Shown here in pieces: positions 14,871 to 22,937 of a stretch of 42,516 nt of DNA. The position numbers and the translations under genes are program-made. This DNA comes from an uncultured Collinsella sp. (GTDB lineage Bacteria > Actinomycetota > Coriobacteriia > Coriobacteriales > Coriobacteriaceae): the NCBI GenBank assembly GCA_902492235.1, contig CABUKS010000021.1, forward strand, positions 1 to 42,516, given 5' to 3'. Below the pieces are notes generated by a model, which saw only the letters and a list, made by a program, of their open reading frames with translations, searched no databases and had not been told where the DNA came from. How positions within the stretch are numbered: the first letter of the stretch is position 1; the number at the start of each line of letters is the position of its first letter.

Positions 14871-15767
14871 CTAGATATGCTGACGAATCGCGTCGATATA
14901 GGCCCGACCGTAGCGCGTGAGCGTCGTGTTCTTGCGCGTGATGATGCCAATCTCCATGTACTCGTCCACGTCGAGCGGAATCGAGATAATGCCGGGGCCG
15001 TTGAGCTCGTGGCTGATCACGCCCGAGCATACCGTGTAGCCGTTGAGGCCCATGGCCAAATTGAACAACGTCGCACGGTCGCGCACGCGGATATTTTTGC
15101 GACGCTCGAACGTCGAGGTCAGCTCCTCGGAATAGTAAAACGAGTTGTAGCTGCCCTGCTCGTAGGACAGGAACGGGTAGTCTTCCAGATCCTCGAGCGT
15201 CACGCTGGAGCGGTCCGCCAGCGGATGGTCGGCGCAGACGAAGACATGCGGCGTGGCGCAGAAGAGCCCTTCGAACACGAGCTCGTTGGCCACCAGCATG
15301 CGCTCGATGACCTCGCGGTTGTGCTCGGACAGATATAGGATGCCCAGCTCGCTTTTCATGTGCGCGACATCCTCGATAATCTCGTGGGTTTGCTCCTCGC
15401 GCAGGGTAAAGTCGTAACGCGCGGCATCGAACTCACGAATCACGTCAACAAACGCGTTAACGGCAAAGGAATAATGCTGGCAGCTCACACTAAAGTGCGG
15501 CACCTGCTCGGATGCGCCCTTGTACTTGCCCTCGAGCAGGTCAGCCTGGTCGAGTACCTGGCGCGCATAGCCCAAGAAGGTCTCACCTTCCTCGGACACA
15601 ACGACGCCCTTGTTAGTGCGCTCAAAGATGTGCACGCCCATCTCGTTTTCGAGATCGCGAATCGATGCGGTAATCGAAGGCTGCGACACAAAGAGCCGGC
15701 GCGAGGCCTCGGTGATGCTGCCGCATTCGGCAACTTTGACGACATATCTGAGCTGCTGGAGCTTCAT
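14871..15767 (-). CDS. LysR-type regulator, CysB/CmbR-like layout
   Basis: 298 residues. HTH at 1-60 (MKLQQLRYVVKVAECGSITEASRRLFVSQPSITASIRDLE), then a substrate-binding domain (LREEQTHEIIEDVAHMKSELGILYLS). Start at 15767 follows GGAGG by five bases; the longer frame upstream runs into the neighbouring HAD gene. The HAD stop codon TAG directly abuts this ribosome site, so the two genes are translationally coupled. The adjacent metE-like gene and its upstream palindrome suggest control of sulfur or methionine metabolism; the ligand is inferred only from context. Confidence 0.9.
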   Translation of the reverse strand: MKLQQLRYVVKVAECGSITEASRRLFVSQPSITASIRDLENEMGVHIFERTNKGVVVSEEGETFLGYARQVLDQADLLEGKYKGASEQVPHFSVSCQHYSFAVNAFVDVIREFDAARYDFTLREEQTHEIIEDVAHMKSELGILYLSEHNREVIERMLVANELVFEGLFCATPHVFVCADHPLADRSSVTLEDLEDYPFLSYEQGSYNSFYYSEELTSTFERRKNIRVRDRATLFNLAMGLNGYTVCSGVISHELNGPGIISIPLDVDEYMEIGIITRKNTTLTRYGRAYIDAIRQHI

Positions 15768-15777
15768 GATGGCCTCC

Positions 15778-16686
15778 CTAGACGTCCGCGATACCCGAAC
15801 CCACCGCATCCATCTGACGCATAAACGGCGGCATCTCCCCCGTCGCGGCGCAGGCGGCAATCTGATGCAGAGCCCCGGCAACCGCATCGTCTGCCGCAGC
15901 GCCGATATGCCAGCGCGCGGCAGCAGTGACGGCCTCGTTGGCATTGGCGACTGCAACGGAGTTGGGAACGACACCGATCATGGGCAGATCGTTATCGGAA
16001 TCGCCAAATACGGCCACCTCATCGGGCGTCAGGCCCAAAGCGCGCGCCAGCTCCAGCGCAGCGCAGCCCTTGTCCCAACCGGCCGGGAGAATATCGAATA
16101 GGCGCACGCGGTTGTTGGGAAATACAAGCGAGAGCTCCGGCACCTCGGCAGCAATGCGCTCGCGCAGCTCAGCAAGCTCTTCGCGCGAGCGGGCGCTCCA
16201 GATATTCGCCTTGTATACCGGGGCATCATCGACAACAGGACGGCACGGGGCCTCTTCGCCTTTGAGCCACGCATTACCGCCCGACTCCATGGCGCGACGA
16301 ACGCGCTCGGGATCGCTCGTCACGCAGTAGGCATCGTTATTCCAAAAGTCATCACCCAGGCTGTAGACCTTCAGATACGTATCATCGGTCTCTTGCTCCA
16401 AGTAGTCAGCCAAGCGCATAAGGGCGGCGTTATCGGTTGCATGCGAGGCTACCGCCTCGCCGTCCACAAACATGACCTGGCCGTTACAGAACGCGCCAGT
16501 CGAGAAGCACTCGGAACAATTTTTGAACATCCAGCCCATCGCGGACGGCTGACGACCCGAAACCGGCCCAAAGTGCAGACCCGCCGCCTGCATGGCATGA
16601 ATACCCTCAATGGCGTAGTCGCTGGCGCCGTCATGCCCGGCTGGAATCAGCGTATCGTCCATATCGGTCAGCACAAGTTTGATCAT
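15778..16686 (-). CDS. Cof-type HAD hydrolase
   Basis: 302-residue cytosolic phosphatase of the HAD superfamily, Cof/IIB class. Motif I is LTDMDDTL at residues 5-12 (nucleophile Asp8, acid/base Asp10), motif II is PVSGRQ, the motif III lysine is in the GWDKGCAALELARALGL region, and motif IV is FGDSDNDLPMIG. The C2-type cap is between motifs II and III. Such enzymes act on sugar phosphates, PLP or nucleotide phosphates; substrate not readable. Start has GGGGGA upstream. First gene of a minus-strand run with LysR and the metE-like gene. Confidence 0.9.
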   Translation of the reverse strand: MIKLVLTDMDDTLIPAGHDGASDYAIEGIHAMQAAGLHFGPVSGRQPSAMGWMFKNCSECFSTGAFCNGQVMFVDGEAVASHATDNAALMRLADYLEQETDDTYLKVYSLGDDFWNNDAYCVTSDPERVRRAMESGGNAWLKGEEAPCRPVVDDAPVYKANIWSARSREELAELRERIAAEVPELSLVFPNNRVRLFDILPAGWDKGCAALELARALGLTPDEVAVFGDSDNDLPMIGVVPNSVAVANANEAVTAAARWHIGAAADDAVAGALHQIAACAATGEMPPFMRQMDAVGSGIADV

Positions 16687-16715
16687 AGAGTCCCCCAGTC
16701 ATTTTCACTGCGACC

Positions 16716-16721
16716 ATTGTA
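16716..16721 (-). promoter_or_regulatory. Candidate -10 for the HAD-LysR transcript
   Basis: TACAAT on the minus strand about 30 bases upstream of the HAD start, in a TACAATGG context seen at other starts in the window. Confidence 0.35.
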
Positions 16722-16751
16722 ACGGTGCGCTAGTATAGGGAACAACAGATT

Positions 16752-16850
16752 CGATGCGGGAGTGCCGGCGGTGCAAACCACAAGGCTGAGAGGGCATGGG
16801 GCCCAATCCTTTGAACCTGTCAGTTAATGCTGGCGTAGGGAGCATGCCGC
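16752..16850 (+). ncRNA. TPP riboswitch (THI element)
   Basis: The conserved thi-box parts are all present and in order: CTGAGAGGG near 16785-16793, GAACCTG at 16813-16819, and TAATGCTGGCGTAGGGA at about 16825-16841, closed by a GATGC/GCATGC P1 stem. It binds thiamine pyrophosphate. The terminator right behind it at 16857 and the thiM start beyond show that it works by transcription attenuation: TPP binding favours termination. Confidence 0.93.
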
Positions 16851-16856
16851 CTTTAC

Positions 16857-16887
16857 AGGGGCGCTGTCTATGCACAGCGCCCCTTTT
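16857..16887 (+). terminator. Riboswitch-controlled attenuator
   Basis: Perfect ten-base stem GGGGCGCTGT (16858-16867) with its complement (16874-16883), six-base loop, then TTTT. It lies between the TPP aptamer and the thiM ribosome site. Confidence 0.85.
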
Positions 16888-16909
16888 CGATGCCAAGGAG
16901 GCATGTGCA

Positions 16910-17749
16910 GTGATTGATTCGGAACAGCTTAAGCAAAATGTGGTCAAGGCCGTGGAGGAGATTCGCGCCACCAATCCGATGGCAGGCTCCATCACCAACA
17001 CGGTGACGATCGACTTTGTCGCCAACGCGCAGCTCGCCGTGGGCGGATCGGCCGCCATGGTCTATCTGCCCGACGAGGGCGAGGCGCTCGTTGCCGGCGG
17101 CGGCGCCATCTATCTCAACATGGGCACGCTCTTCCCCATCTACGAGCAGACGATTCCCCGCGCGGCGAAGGCGGCACACGACGCCGGCAAGCCCTGGGTG
17201 CTCGATCCGGTGGGCCTGGGCATCGGTAGCCTGCGCACCCAGTTGGTAAACGAGCTCAAGCAGTATAAGCCCGCCATCGTGCGCGGCAACGCCTCCGAGA
17301 TTATCGCGCTCGCCGGCCTATGGGGTCTTGAGGGCGAGGCGACCGATCTGAGCCGCGTACGCGGTGTCGATACCACCGACACGGTAGACGCCGCCCGCGA
17401 TGCCGCGGTGGCGCTCGCCCGCTACACCGGTGGCGCCGTAGTCGTCTCGGGCGAAGTCGACCTGATCACCGACGGCACGACCGTGGCCAAGTCCCACGGC
17501 GGCAGCCCGCTCATGTCCAAGATCACCGGCTGCGGCTGCTCGCAGGGCGGCGTGCTGGCCGTGTATGCCTGCGCCGCCGATCCGTTTACGGCAGCCGTCT
17601 GCGGTACCGCCGTCTACAACGTCGCTGGCACGCGTGCTGCCGCCGTCGCCGATGCCCCGGCGAGCTTTAAGGTCGCCTTTATCGACGAGCTCTACCGCGC
17701 GAGCGCCCAGGACATCGCCGATAACCCACTCGAGCTCGAGGAGGCATAA
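16910..17749 (+). CDS. thiM: Hydroxyethylthiazole kinase
   Basis: 279 residues. Phosphorylates 4-methyl-5-(2-hydroxyethyl)thiazole for thiamine salvage. Family segments are seen: NPMAGSITNTVTIDFVANAQLAVGGSAAM, GALYLNMGTL-like GAIYLNMGTL, WVLDPVGLG, IVRGNASEI and the anion-hole ITGCGCSQGG (usually VTGTGC). Start GTG 16910 follows AAGGAGG by eight bases; an ATG at 16903 is out of frame. First gene of a TPP-controlled operon with the thiamine-binding protein (3-base gap) and thiE. Confidence 0.95.
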   Translation: MIDSEQLKQNVVKAVEEIRATNPMAGSITNTVTIDFVANAQLAVGGSAAMVYLPDEGEALVAGGGAIYLNMGTLFPIYEQTIPRAAKAAHDAGKPWVLDPVGLGIGSLRTQLVNELKQYKPAIVRGNASEIIALAGLWGLEGEATDLSRVRGVDTTDTVDAARDAAVALARYTGGAVVVSGEVDLITDGTTVAKSHGGSPLMSKITGCGCSQGGVLAVYACAADPFTAAVCGTAVYNVAGTRAAAVADAPASFKVAFIDELYRASAQDIADNPLELEEA

Positions 17750-17752
17750 GCC

Positions 17753-18094
17753 ATGTCCGAGCCCGCAACCAATGCCGGCATGAACACGCTCGTCGCTGTG
17801 GCCATCGCCCCATGCGGCACCGGCGATGAGCTATCCGCCGAGGTCGCCGAGGTCGTGCGCGTCATTCGCGAGAGCGGCCTTCCCAACCGCACCACCTCGA
17901 TGTTCACCGAAATCGAGGGCGACTGGGACGAGGTCATGCAGGTCGTGCGCGACGCAACCTTTGTGTTGGCGAGCAAGGGCATCCGCACCGAAGTCGTGCT
18001 CAAAGCCGATATTCGACCCGGATTTACCGACACCATGACCGGCAAACTCGAGCGCATGGAAGCACAGATCAAAAAGCAGGAGGAAGCACGATGA
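17753..18094 (+). CDS. MTH1187/YkoF-like thiamine-binding protein
   Basis: 113-residue small ferredoxin-like-fold protein (DUF77 type). VAVAIAPCGTGDELSAEVAEVVRVIRESGL and EVVLKADIRPG match the family in which members bind thiamine or HMP. Members usually sit beside thiamine uptake or synthesis genes. Here it lies between thiM and thiE under a TPP riboswitch, which supports a role in holding thiamine or its precursors. Its last codon overlaps the thiE start (ATGA). No transporter partner is seen in the window. Confidence 0.88.
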   Translation: MSEPATNAGMNTLVAVAIAPCGTGDELSAEVAEVVRVIRESGLPNRTTSMFTEIEGDWDEVMQVVRDATFVLASKGIRTEVVLKADIRPGFTDTMTGKLERMEAQIKKQEEAR

Positions 18095-18786
18095 GCATCC
18101 GCGACAACCTTGATATCTCGGCCTATCTGGTACTCGGCCCCGAAAACACGCTCGGGCGCCCCGTGGGCGATGTGGTGGCCCAGGCACTCGATGCCGGCTT
18201 TACCTGCATCCAGGTGCGCTCCAAGGTGGCAAGCGCCCGCGAGATCATTGCGCTGACCGGCGACGCCGCGCAGGCAATCGCTCAGGCCGGCAAGACCGGT
18301 CAGGTCGCCTTGCTGATCGACGACCGTCTGGACTGTGTGCTTGCCGCACGCGAGCAGGGTATTGCTGTCGACGGCGTGCACGTGGGCCAAAGCGATATTC
18401 CCGTCCAGGTCTGCCGCAAACTTTTGGGTCCCGACGCCATCGTGGGCCTTTCGGCCCGTTGCGAGGAGATGCTCGAGTACGTCAAGACCGCCGACATGAG
18501 CCTAGTCGACTACCTGGGCATCGGCCCACTCCACGAGACCGAGACCAAGCGCGACTGCGGACGCGCGGCCGACGGCTCTATCATCACCAAGAGCTTTGAG
18601 GACCTGGCCGCACTCCACGCGGCAAGCCCCGTGCCCATCGTGGTGGGCGGCGGCGTCAAGACGGCCGACCTGCCGCAGCTCAAGACCACCGGCGTCGACG
18701 GCTTCTTTGTGGTGAGTGCCGTCTGCAGCGCCGATGACCCCTACGCCGCGGCCAAGGAGCTCGTAGACACCTGGCAGCAGGCATAG
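18091..18786 (+). CDS. thiE: Thiamine phosphate synthase
   Basis: 231-residue TIM-barrel enzyme that joins HMP pyrophosphate and thiazole phosphate to thiamine phosphate. Motifs include QVRSK, LLIDDRLD, GVHVGQSD, VGLSAR, YLGIGPLHETETK (usually GPxFxTxTK) and VVGGGV. Start overlaps the preceding stop (ATGA) and has GGAGG seven bases upstream, so translation is coupled. Together with thiM this gives thiazole salvage; the HMP-phosphate kinase thiD is not in the window. Confidence 0.93.
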   Translation: MSIRDNLDISAYLVLGPENTLGRPVGDVVAQALDAGFTCIQVRSKVASAREIIALTGDAAQAIAQAGKTGQVALLIDDRLDCVLAAREQGIAVDGVHVGQSDIPVQVCRKLLGPDAIVGLSARCEEMLEYVKTADMSLVDYLGIGPLHETETKRDCGRAADGSIITKSFEDLAALHAASPVPIVVGGGVKTADLPQLKTTGVDGFFVVSAVCSADDPYAAAKELVDTWQQA

Positions 18787-18830
18787 GCATAGGCCGAGCA
18801 ACTGATTCGCAGCCTCATATCTTCAGCAAT

Positions 18831-18876
18831 GGAAAGCGCATCCCAGTTTGGATCTCCATTCCGGGATGCGCTTTCC
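18831..18876. terminator. Terminator between thiE and the patatin gene
   Basis: Perfect 14-base stem GGAAAGCGCATCCC (18831-18844) with its complement (18863-18876). It lies between convergent genes. No long T-tract. Confidence 0.65.
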
Positions 18877-18898
18877 GCCGAGATGGCGGCAGCAGCCT

Positions 18899-19768
18899 CT
18901 ACCCTGCCAGATATGCCTCCAGTGCCGGCAAAGTCGTCTCCGCATCGCGGCGACCAATCTGGTAGATGCGCTCAAGTTCATCGGGCTCGCGACACAGCGA
19001 CGGCACCTTCACCGATTCGCTCGGCCGCACCACAAAGATTTCGCCGGCGGCCTCGCGACGTGCCAGGTCATCGAGCGTGGCATTGTAGACCTCATGCCGA
19101 TGCTCGAGCGCTGCGACAAACTCCGGATAGTGACGGAACACGCGACGCAGCATGGGCATCACGCTGTTGGGCTGCTTTACAAAGCCCGCCGGCTGCGTGA
19201 GTACCACGATATTACGGTCATACCCCTGCGCAAACAGCCATGCGCTGGGAATAGAATCAGCCACGCCGCCATCCAGGTACTTACGGCCCTCAATGGCGAC
19301 AGGGCGCGTCGCCACGGGAATCGCCGATGACGCCCGGATCCACTCGATATCGTGCTCATCGCCATAGGGCAGGTCGTGGTAGACGGCCTTGCCCGTCTCG
19401 ATATCGGTACACACGCACGTAAACCGCATGGGGCAGGCGCGATATGTCTCCAAATCGATGGGATCGCGCTCGATGGGCACCTCGTGATAGGCAAAATCGG
19501 CATTGAACATATCGCCGGTCCGCAGCCAGCTTGCTACACCCGCATAGCGCTTATCGGCACAATGGGCCTTGTTATAGCGAATGGCGCGGCCGATCTGGCG
19601 CGATTTAAAGTTGTAGCCAAACGCCGCGCCCGCCGAGACACCCACCATATGGTCGCAAGTTAAGCCGTGCTCCATCCAAACGTCGAGCACGCCCGCCGTA
19701 TACATACCGCGGTAGCCGCCTCCCTCGAGTGCCAGCCCCACCGTGCGCGTCGTATTTGACTGTGCCAT
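18899..19768 (-). CDS. Patatin-like phospholipase
   Basis: 289 residues. Oxyanion-hole GGGYRG at about 16-21, nucleophile Ser in GVSAG at about 43-47, and the DGG of the catalytic dyad in KYLDGGVADS. This is the RssA/YjjU-like bacterial patatin class, a cytosolic or membrane-associated acyl hydrolase acting on phospholipids or acylglycerols. GGAGA precedes the start. Convergent with thiE; stands alone. Physiological substrate unknown. Confidence 0.9.
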   Translation of the reverse strand: MAQSNTTRTVGLALEGGGYRGMYTAGVLDVWMEHGLTCDHMVGVSAGAAFGYNFKSRQIGRAIRYNKAHCADKRYAGVASWLRTGDMFNADFAYHEVPIERDPIDLETYRACPMRFTCVCTDIETGKAVYHDLPYGDEHDIEWIRASSAIPVATRPVAIEGRKYLDGGVADSIPSAWLFAQGYDRNIVVLTQPAGFVKQPNSVMPMLRRVFRHYPEFVAALEHRHEVYNATLDDLARREAAGEIFVVRPSESVKVPSLCREPDELERIYQIGRRDAETTLPALEAYLAG

Positions 19769-20092
19769 GCGACCATCTCCGTCCCCACAAATTCAAACGG
19801 GACAAGTATACCCGTCAACATATATCGTCCCAGTCGCATTTTTATCGAACATCGCATCGTCGCGCTACCGCTTGTCGAACAATAGCCGCCCACAGCATGT
19901 GCACCCATATATAATTGTGCACTATTGTTTACACTACTCAGCTGTTATCAACAGCGAACATTAGCCGGCAAATTAACTCAACAACGCGGCAAGGCGGGGG
20001 CCTGGATACATGCAAAGCGCTGAGCAACGACGCGTGTACACAACGAGCTCGCCCGACGCAATCCGCCCCGACCTCAGAAAGCCACTTAGAAC
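19769..20092. promoter_or_regulatory. Intergenic region with divergent promoters
   Basis: The 324-base gap lies between two divergent genes. TATAAT at 19910-19915 is the best -10 and is bracketed by two GTGCAC hexamers (19899-19904 and 19917-19922). A short frame of about 52 codons begins at ATG 20010 after GGGGG and overlaps the start of the next gene out of frame; it could be a leader for translational coupling. No RNA gene seen. Confidence 0.3.
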
Positions 20093-22810
20093 ATGGAAAC
20101 TGTCAGCAATTACACCGAAACGCTCGAAAAGACCGTCCGCGACCTTCTCGAGCGGCAGGAGGATCTGATCAGGACCGCCTTTACCGACCAGCTTACCGGG
20201 CTTGGCAACCGTGGCGGCTTTGCCCGTTCCCTCGAGGAGCTCTGGGAGCAGGACGCCCCCGTTACCATGGCGTTCATCGATATCGACAATCTCAAGCACT
20301 GCAACGACGTCTTTGGACATGACGAGGGCAACCGCTATATCTTGCAGGTAAGTCTCTATCTTAATCTGTATATGAAGGTGGGCGAAGCGGCGTTTCGCAT
20401 AGGCGGCGACGAGTTTGCCATCCTATCTACGATTGCAACCGAGGACGACCTCGCCGAACGTCTGAAACACTGCCGAACGGTTCTGCTCAAAAACAACGAT
20501 TCCGAGATGCCCCACTCGTTTAGCTACGGAGTGTCACATGCCGACCCCGCCCTGGGCGAAGCTTCCAATCGCATGACGCTCGATGCCGACCATCGCATGT
20601 ACGACTACAAGCTACGTCATGCCATGCACCTCGATCGACGCAATATCACGCAAGTTCACGCCGACGACTTCGAAATAAGCGATCGAATTTTTGACGCCTT
20701 TTCGATGCTCAACGAGGGCCGATATTTCTTTATCGAGAACTTGGACAAACATCGCACTCTTTGGTCACAAGGTGCCTTGCGCGATCTTGGCCTTCCCTCG
20801 GAGCACATAGACAACTGTCGCGATTACTGGAAAACGCGCGTCCATCCCGACGACCTTGAGGCCTGCATCAACGACATCGACCAAGTCTACAACGGCACCA
20901 AGCACCGTCGCGTCATGCAGTATCGTGTGCGCAACGCCGTCGGCGACTACGTCCTTTGCCGTGCTCGCGGGTTTCGTATCGACGGCGACGGAAATGTCCC
21001 CTCGCTCTATGTCGGCGAGCTCGTCAACCACTCACTTGCCGAAACCGTCGACGCCGCCACAGGCCTCGGAACGCAGCGCATGCTGGCCAACGCCATCGAC
21101 GCCTGCCGCCGCGATCGTTGCGAGACAGGGCTTATAGCGGTGCGCGTTCGTGGCACGACAAAGCTCAACGAGCTCTACGGGGCCGAGACCGTCGACAACA
21201 TGCTTGCCGAATACGCAGGCCGTATGCTGTCGATCACTCGCGGCAGGAGCCGGGTCTACCGTTCACGAAGCGTTCAGTTCGTCGTGCTCAGCAACGACCT
21301 AGACCACGAGGCATTCGAGCAACTGACCCGCCACCTTAAAGAGGCCGTTTTCGCTCCTGTTCGAATCGCAGGCGACACCATTACTCCCGTCTGCCTTGTC
21401 GTCCCGGCCTTTTACGAGCACTTAACCCATCAAGCGACCGCCGTTTTAGGCGAACTCAACCGTCGCCTTCGCACGGCCGGCGGGCTTGTTCCCAACGACA
21501 GCCTCCCCATACCCGAGGCTGAGCGCAAAAGCGCCATCGCCGAACGTATCGACTCGCTCACGGGTCTCTATCGACCCAGCGAGTTTATGCGGCGCGCCAA
21601 CGCTTTTCTCGAGGCAAGACGCGACGGCGCCTGGTGCATCGCCACGGTCGACATGGGCCACATGCGCCTGTTTAACGAATGGTATGGACAGGCCGAAGGC
21701 GACCGCCTGCTTGCCGATGTGGGCACGGTCCTCAAGGACATCGAGAATGCCGACATGGGCGTCGCAGGGTACTGGGGCCAAGATGACTTTTGCGTACTCA
21801 TCCCCTTTAAGCACATCACCGTCCATCAAATCTACAACCGCGTTCGCGAGGCAGTAGCCAGGTATGATGGCGGCGTAGGTTTTTGGCCGTCCATGGGCGT
21901 TTACCCCATCGATTCCAATGAGGAGATCACCATCGATGCGCAGGCAAAGGCCATGTTTACCAATCGGCGCGCAAAAAACGACTTTAAGGAGCGCATTGCC
22001 ATTTTTTGCCCCGAGGAGTACAAGCGCGAAATCGTGTTCAACCGCACGCTGACCGAATTCCAGTACGCGCTGTCAAATGGTCGCATCACGTACTATCTTC
22101 AGCCCCAGGTCGATATGGAAACCGGCGAGATTATTGGCGCCGAAGCACTCACCCGCTGGATTAACAAGGACGGCTCTCTCATTTCGCCCGCAACGTTTAT
22201 CCCCGCACTCGAGGAAAGCGGCTTTGTAGTGACGCTCGACAAATATGTTTGGCAGGGCGTCGCCATGTGGCTCCGCGAGCGCCTCAATCGAGGACTTCGC
22301 GTGGTTCCGATTTCCCTCAATGTGTCGCGCGTAGACATTCTTGCCTGCGATGTCGCCGAGCATATGGGGTCACTCGCCGCCCAGTACAACCTGCCGCCCG
22401 AACTCATGCACATCGAGATCACCGAGACCGCCTATACCGGAGAGTCCGAGGCCGTGGATAAGCTGACCGCGGATCTGCACACCCGTGGCTTCTCGACCTA
22501 CATGGACGATTTTGGCACCGGCCAGTCCACGCTCGCGATGCTCAAGAACGTCAACGTCGACGTCATCAAGCTCGACCGCACCTTTGTGCCCACCGACCGC
22601 GATCAAGGCCGCAGCACGCAAATCATTTCATCGATGCTCGAAATGGCGCAGTCGCTCCATCTGCCCGTCGTGGTCGAAGGCGTCGAGACAAATGAGCAGG
22701 CGAACATGCTACGACAAATGGGCGCCCGCTACGCTCAGGGCTTCCTCTACTACCGCCCCATGCAGGCGAAGGATTTTGAGGCATTGCTCGATGGCGGCAA
22801 TAACAACTGA
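20093..22810 (+). CDS. GGDEF-PAS-GGDEF*-GGDEF*-EAL cyclic-di-GMP protein
   Basis: 905 residues. A short N-terminal coiled segment leads to a complete GGDEF domain (TDQLTGLGNR, FIDIDNLKHCNDVFGH, RIGGDEF at 102-108). A PAS-like region follows (about 195-315). Two degenerate GGDEF-like domains come next: about 320-460 with no motif left (RSRSVQFVVL), and 485-640 with GQDDF at 562-566. A complete EAL domain ends the protein (655-900: EAL 684-686, Asn in SLNVS, Glu in IEITET, MDDFGTG, KLDRTF, VEGVE, QGFLYYRP). Both synthesis and breakdown of cyclic di-GMP are therefore possible, with the degenerate domains probably binding GTP or giving dimer contacts. No RxxD I-site before the GGDEF. No membrane helix. 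Start has only a weak ribosome site. Confidence 0.88.
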   Translation: METVSNYTETLEKTVRDLLERQEDLIRTAFTDQLTGLGNRGGFARSLEELWEQDAPVTMAFIDIDNLKHCNDVFGHDEGNRYILQVSLYLNLYMKVGEAAFRIGGDEFAILSTIATEDDLAERLKHCRTVLLKNNDSEMPHSFSYGVSHADPALGEASNRMTLDADHRMYDYKLRHAMHLDRRNITQVHADDFEISDRIFDAFSMLNEGRYFFIENLDKHRTLWSQGALRDLGLPSEHIDNCRDYWKTRVHPDDLEACINDIDQVYNGTKHRRVMQYRVRNAVGDYVLCRARGFRIDGDGNVPSLYVGELVNHSLAETVDAATGLGTQRMLANAIDACRRDRCETGLIAVRVRGTTKLNELYGAETVDNMLAEYAGRMLSITRGRSRVYRSRSVQFVVLSNDLDHEAFEQLTRHLKEAVFAPVRIAGDTITPVCLVVPAFYEHLTHQATAVLGELNRRLRTAGGLVPNDSLPIPEAERKSAIAERIDSLTGLYRPSEFMRRANAFLEARRDGAWCIATVDMGHMRLFNEWYGQAEGDRLLADVGTVLKDIENADMGVAGYWGQDDFCVLIPFKHITVHQIYNRVREAVARYDGGVGFWPSMGVYPIDSNEEITIDAQAKAMFTNRRAKNDFKERIAIFCPEEYKREIVFNRTLTEFQYALSNGRITYYLQPQVDMETGEIIGAEALTRWINKDGSLISPATFIPALEESGFVVTLDKYVWQGVAMWLRERLNRGLRVVPISLNVSRVDILACDVAEHMGSLAAQYNLPPELMHIEITETAYTGESEAVDKLTADLHTRGFSTYMDDFGTGQSTLAMLKNVNVDVIKLDRTFVPTDRDQGRSTQIISSMLEMAQSLHLPVVVEGVETNEQANMLRQMGARYAQGFLYYRPMQAKDFEALLDGGNNN

Positions 22811-22868
22811 TACGCTCGCGCGCAAAACGCCACCGTCGAAGGGGATATTTGTCTCCATTAGCTAACTT

Positions 22869-22899
22869 ATATCCCCAATTCAAACCGAATTGGGGATAT
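22869..22899. promoter_or_regulatory. 13-base palindrome upstream of the second GGDEF gene
   Basis: ATATCCCCAATTC (22869-22881) pairs with GAATTGGGGATAT (22887-22899) around five bases. It could terminate the preceding gene, but no T-tract follows, and it overlaps a possible -10 (TATGAT at 22896-22901) for the next one. An operator is equally possible. Confidence 0.45.
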
Positions 22900-22937
22900 G
22901 ATACAAACCGTTGTTCCGCCCAAGGAGGTTATCCATC

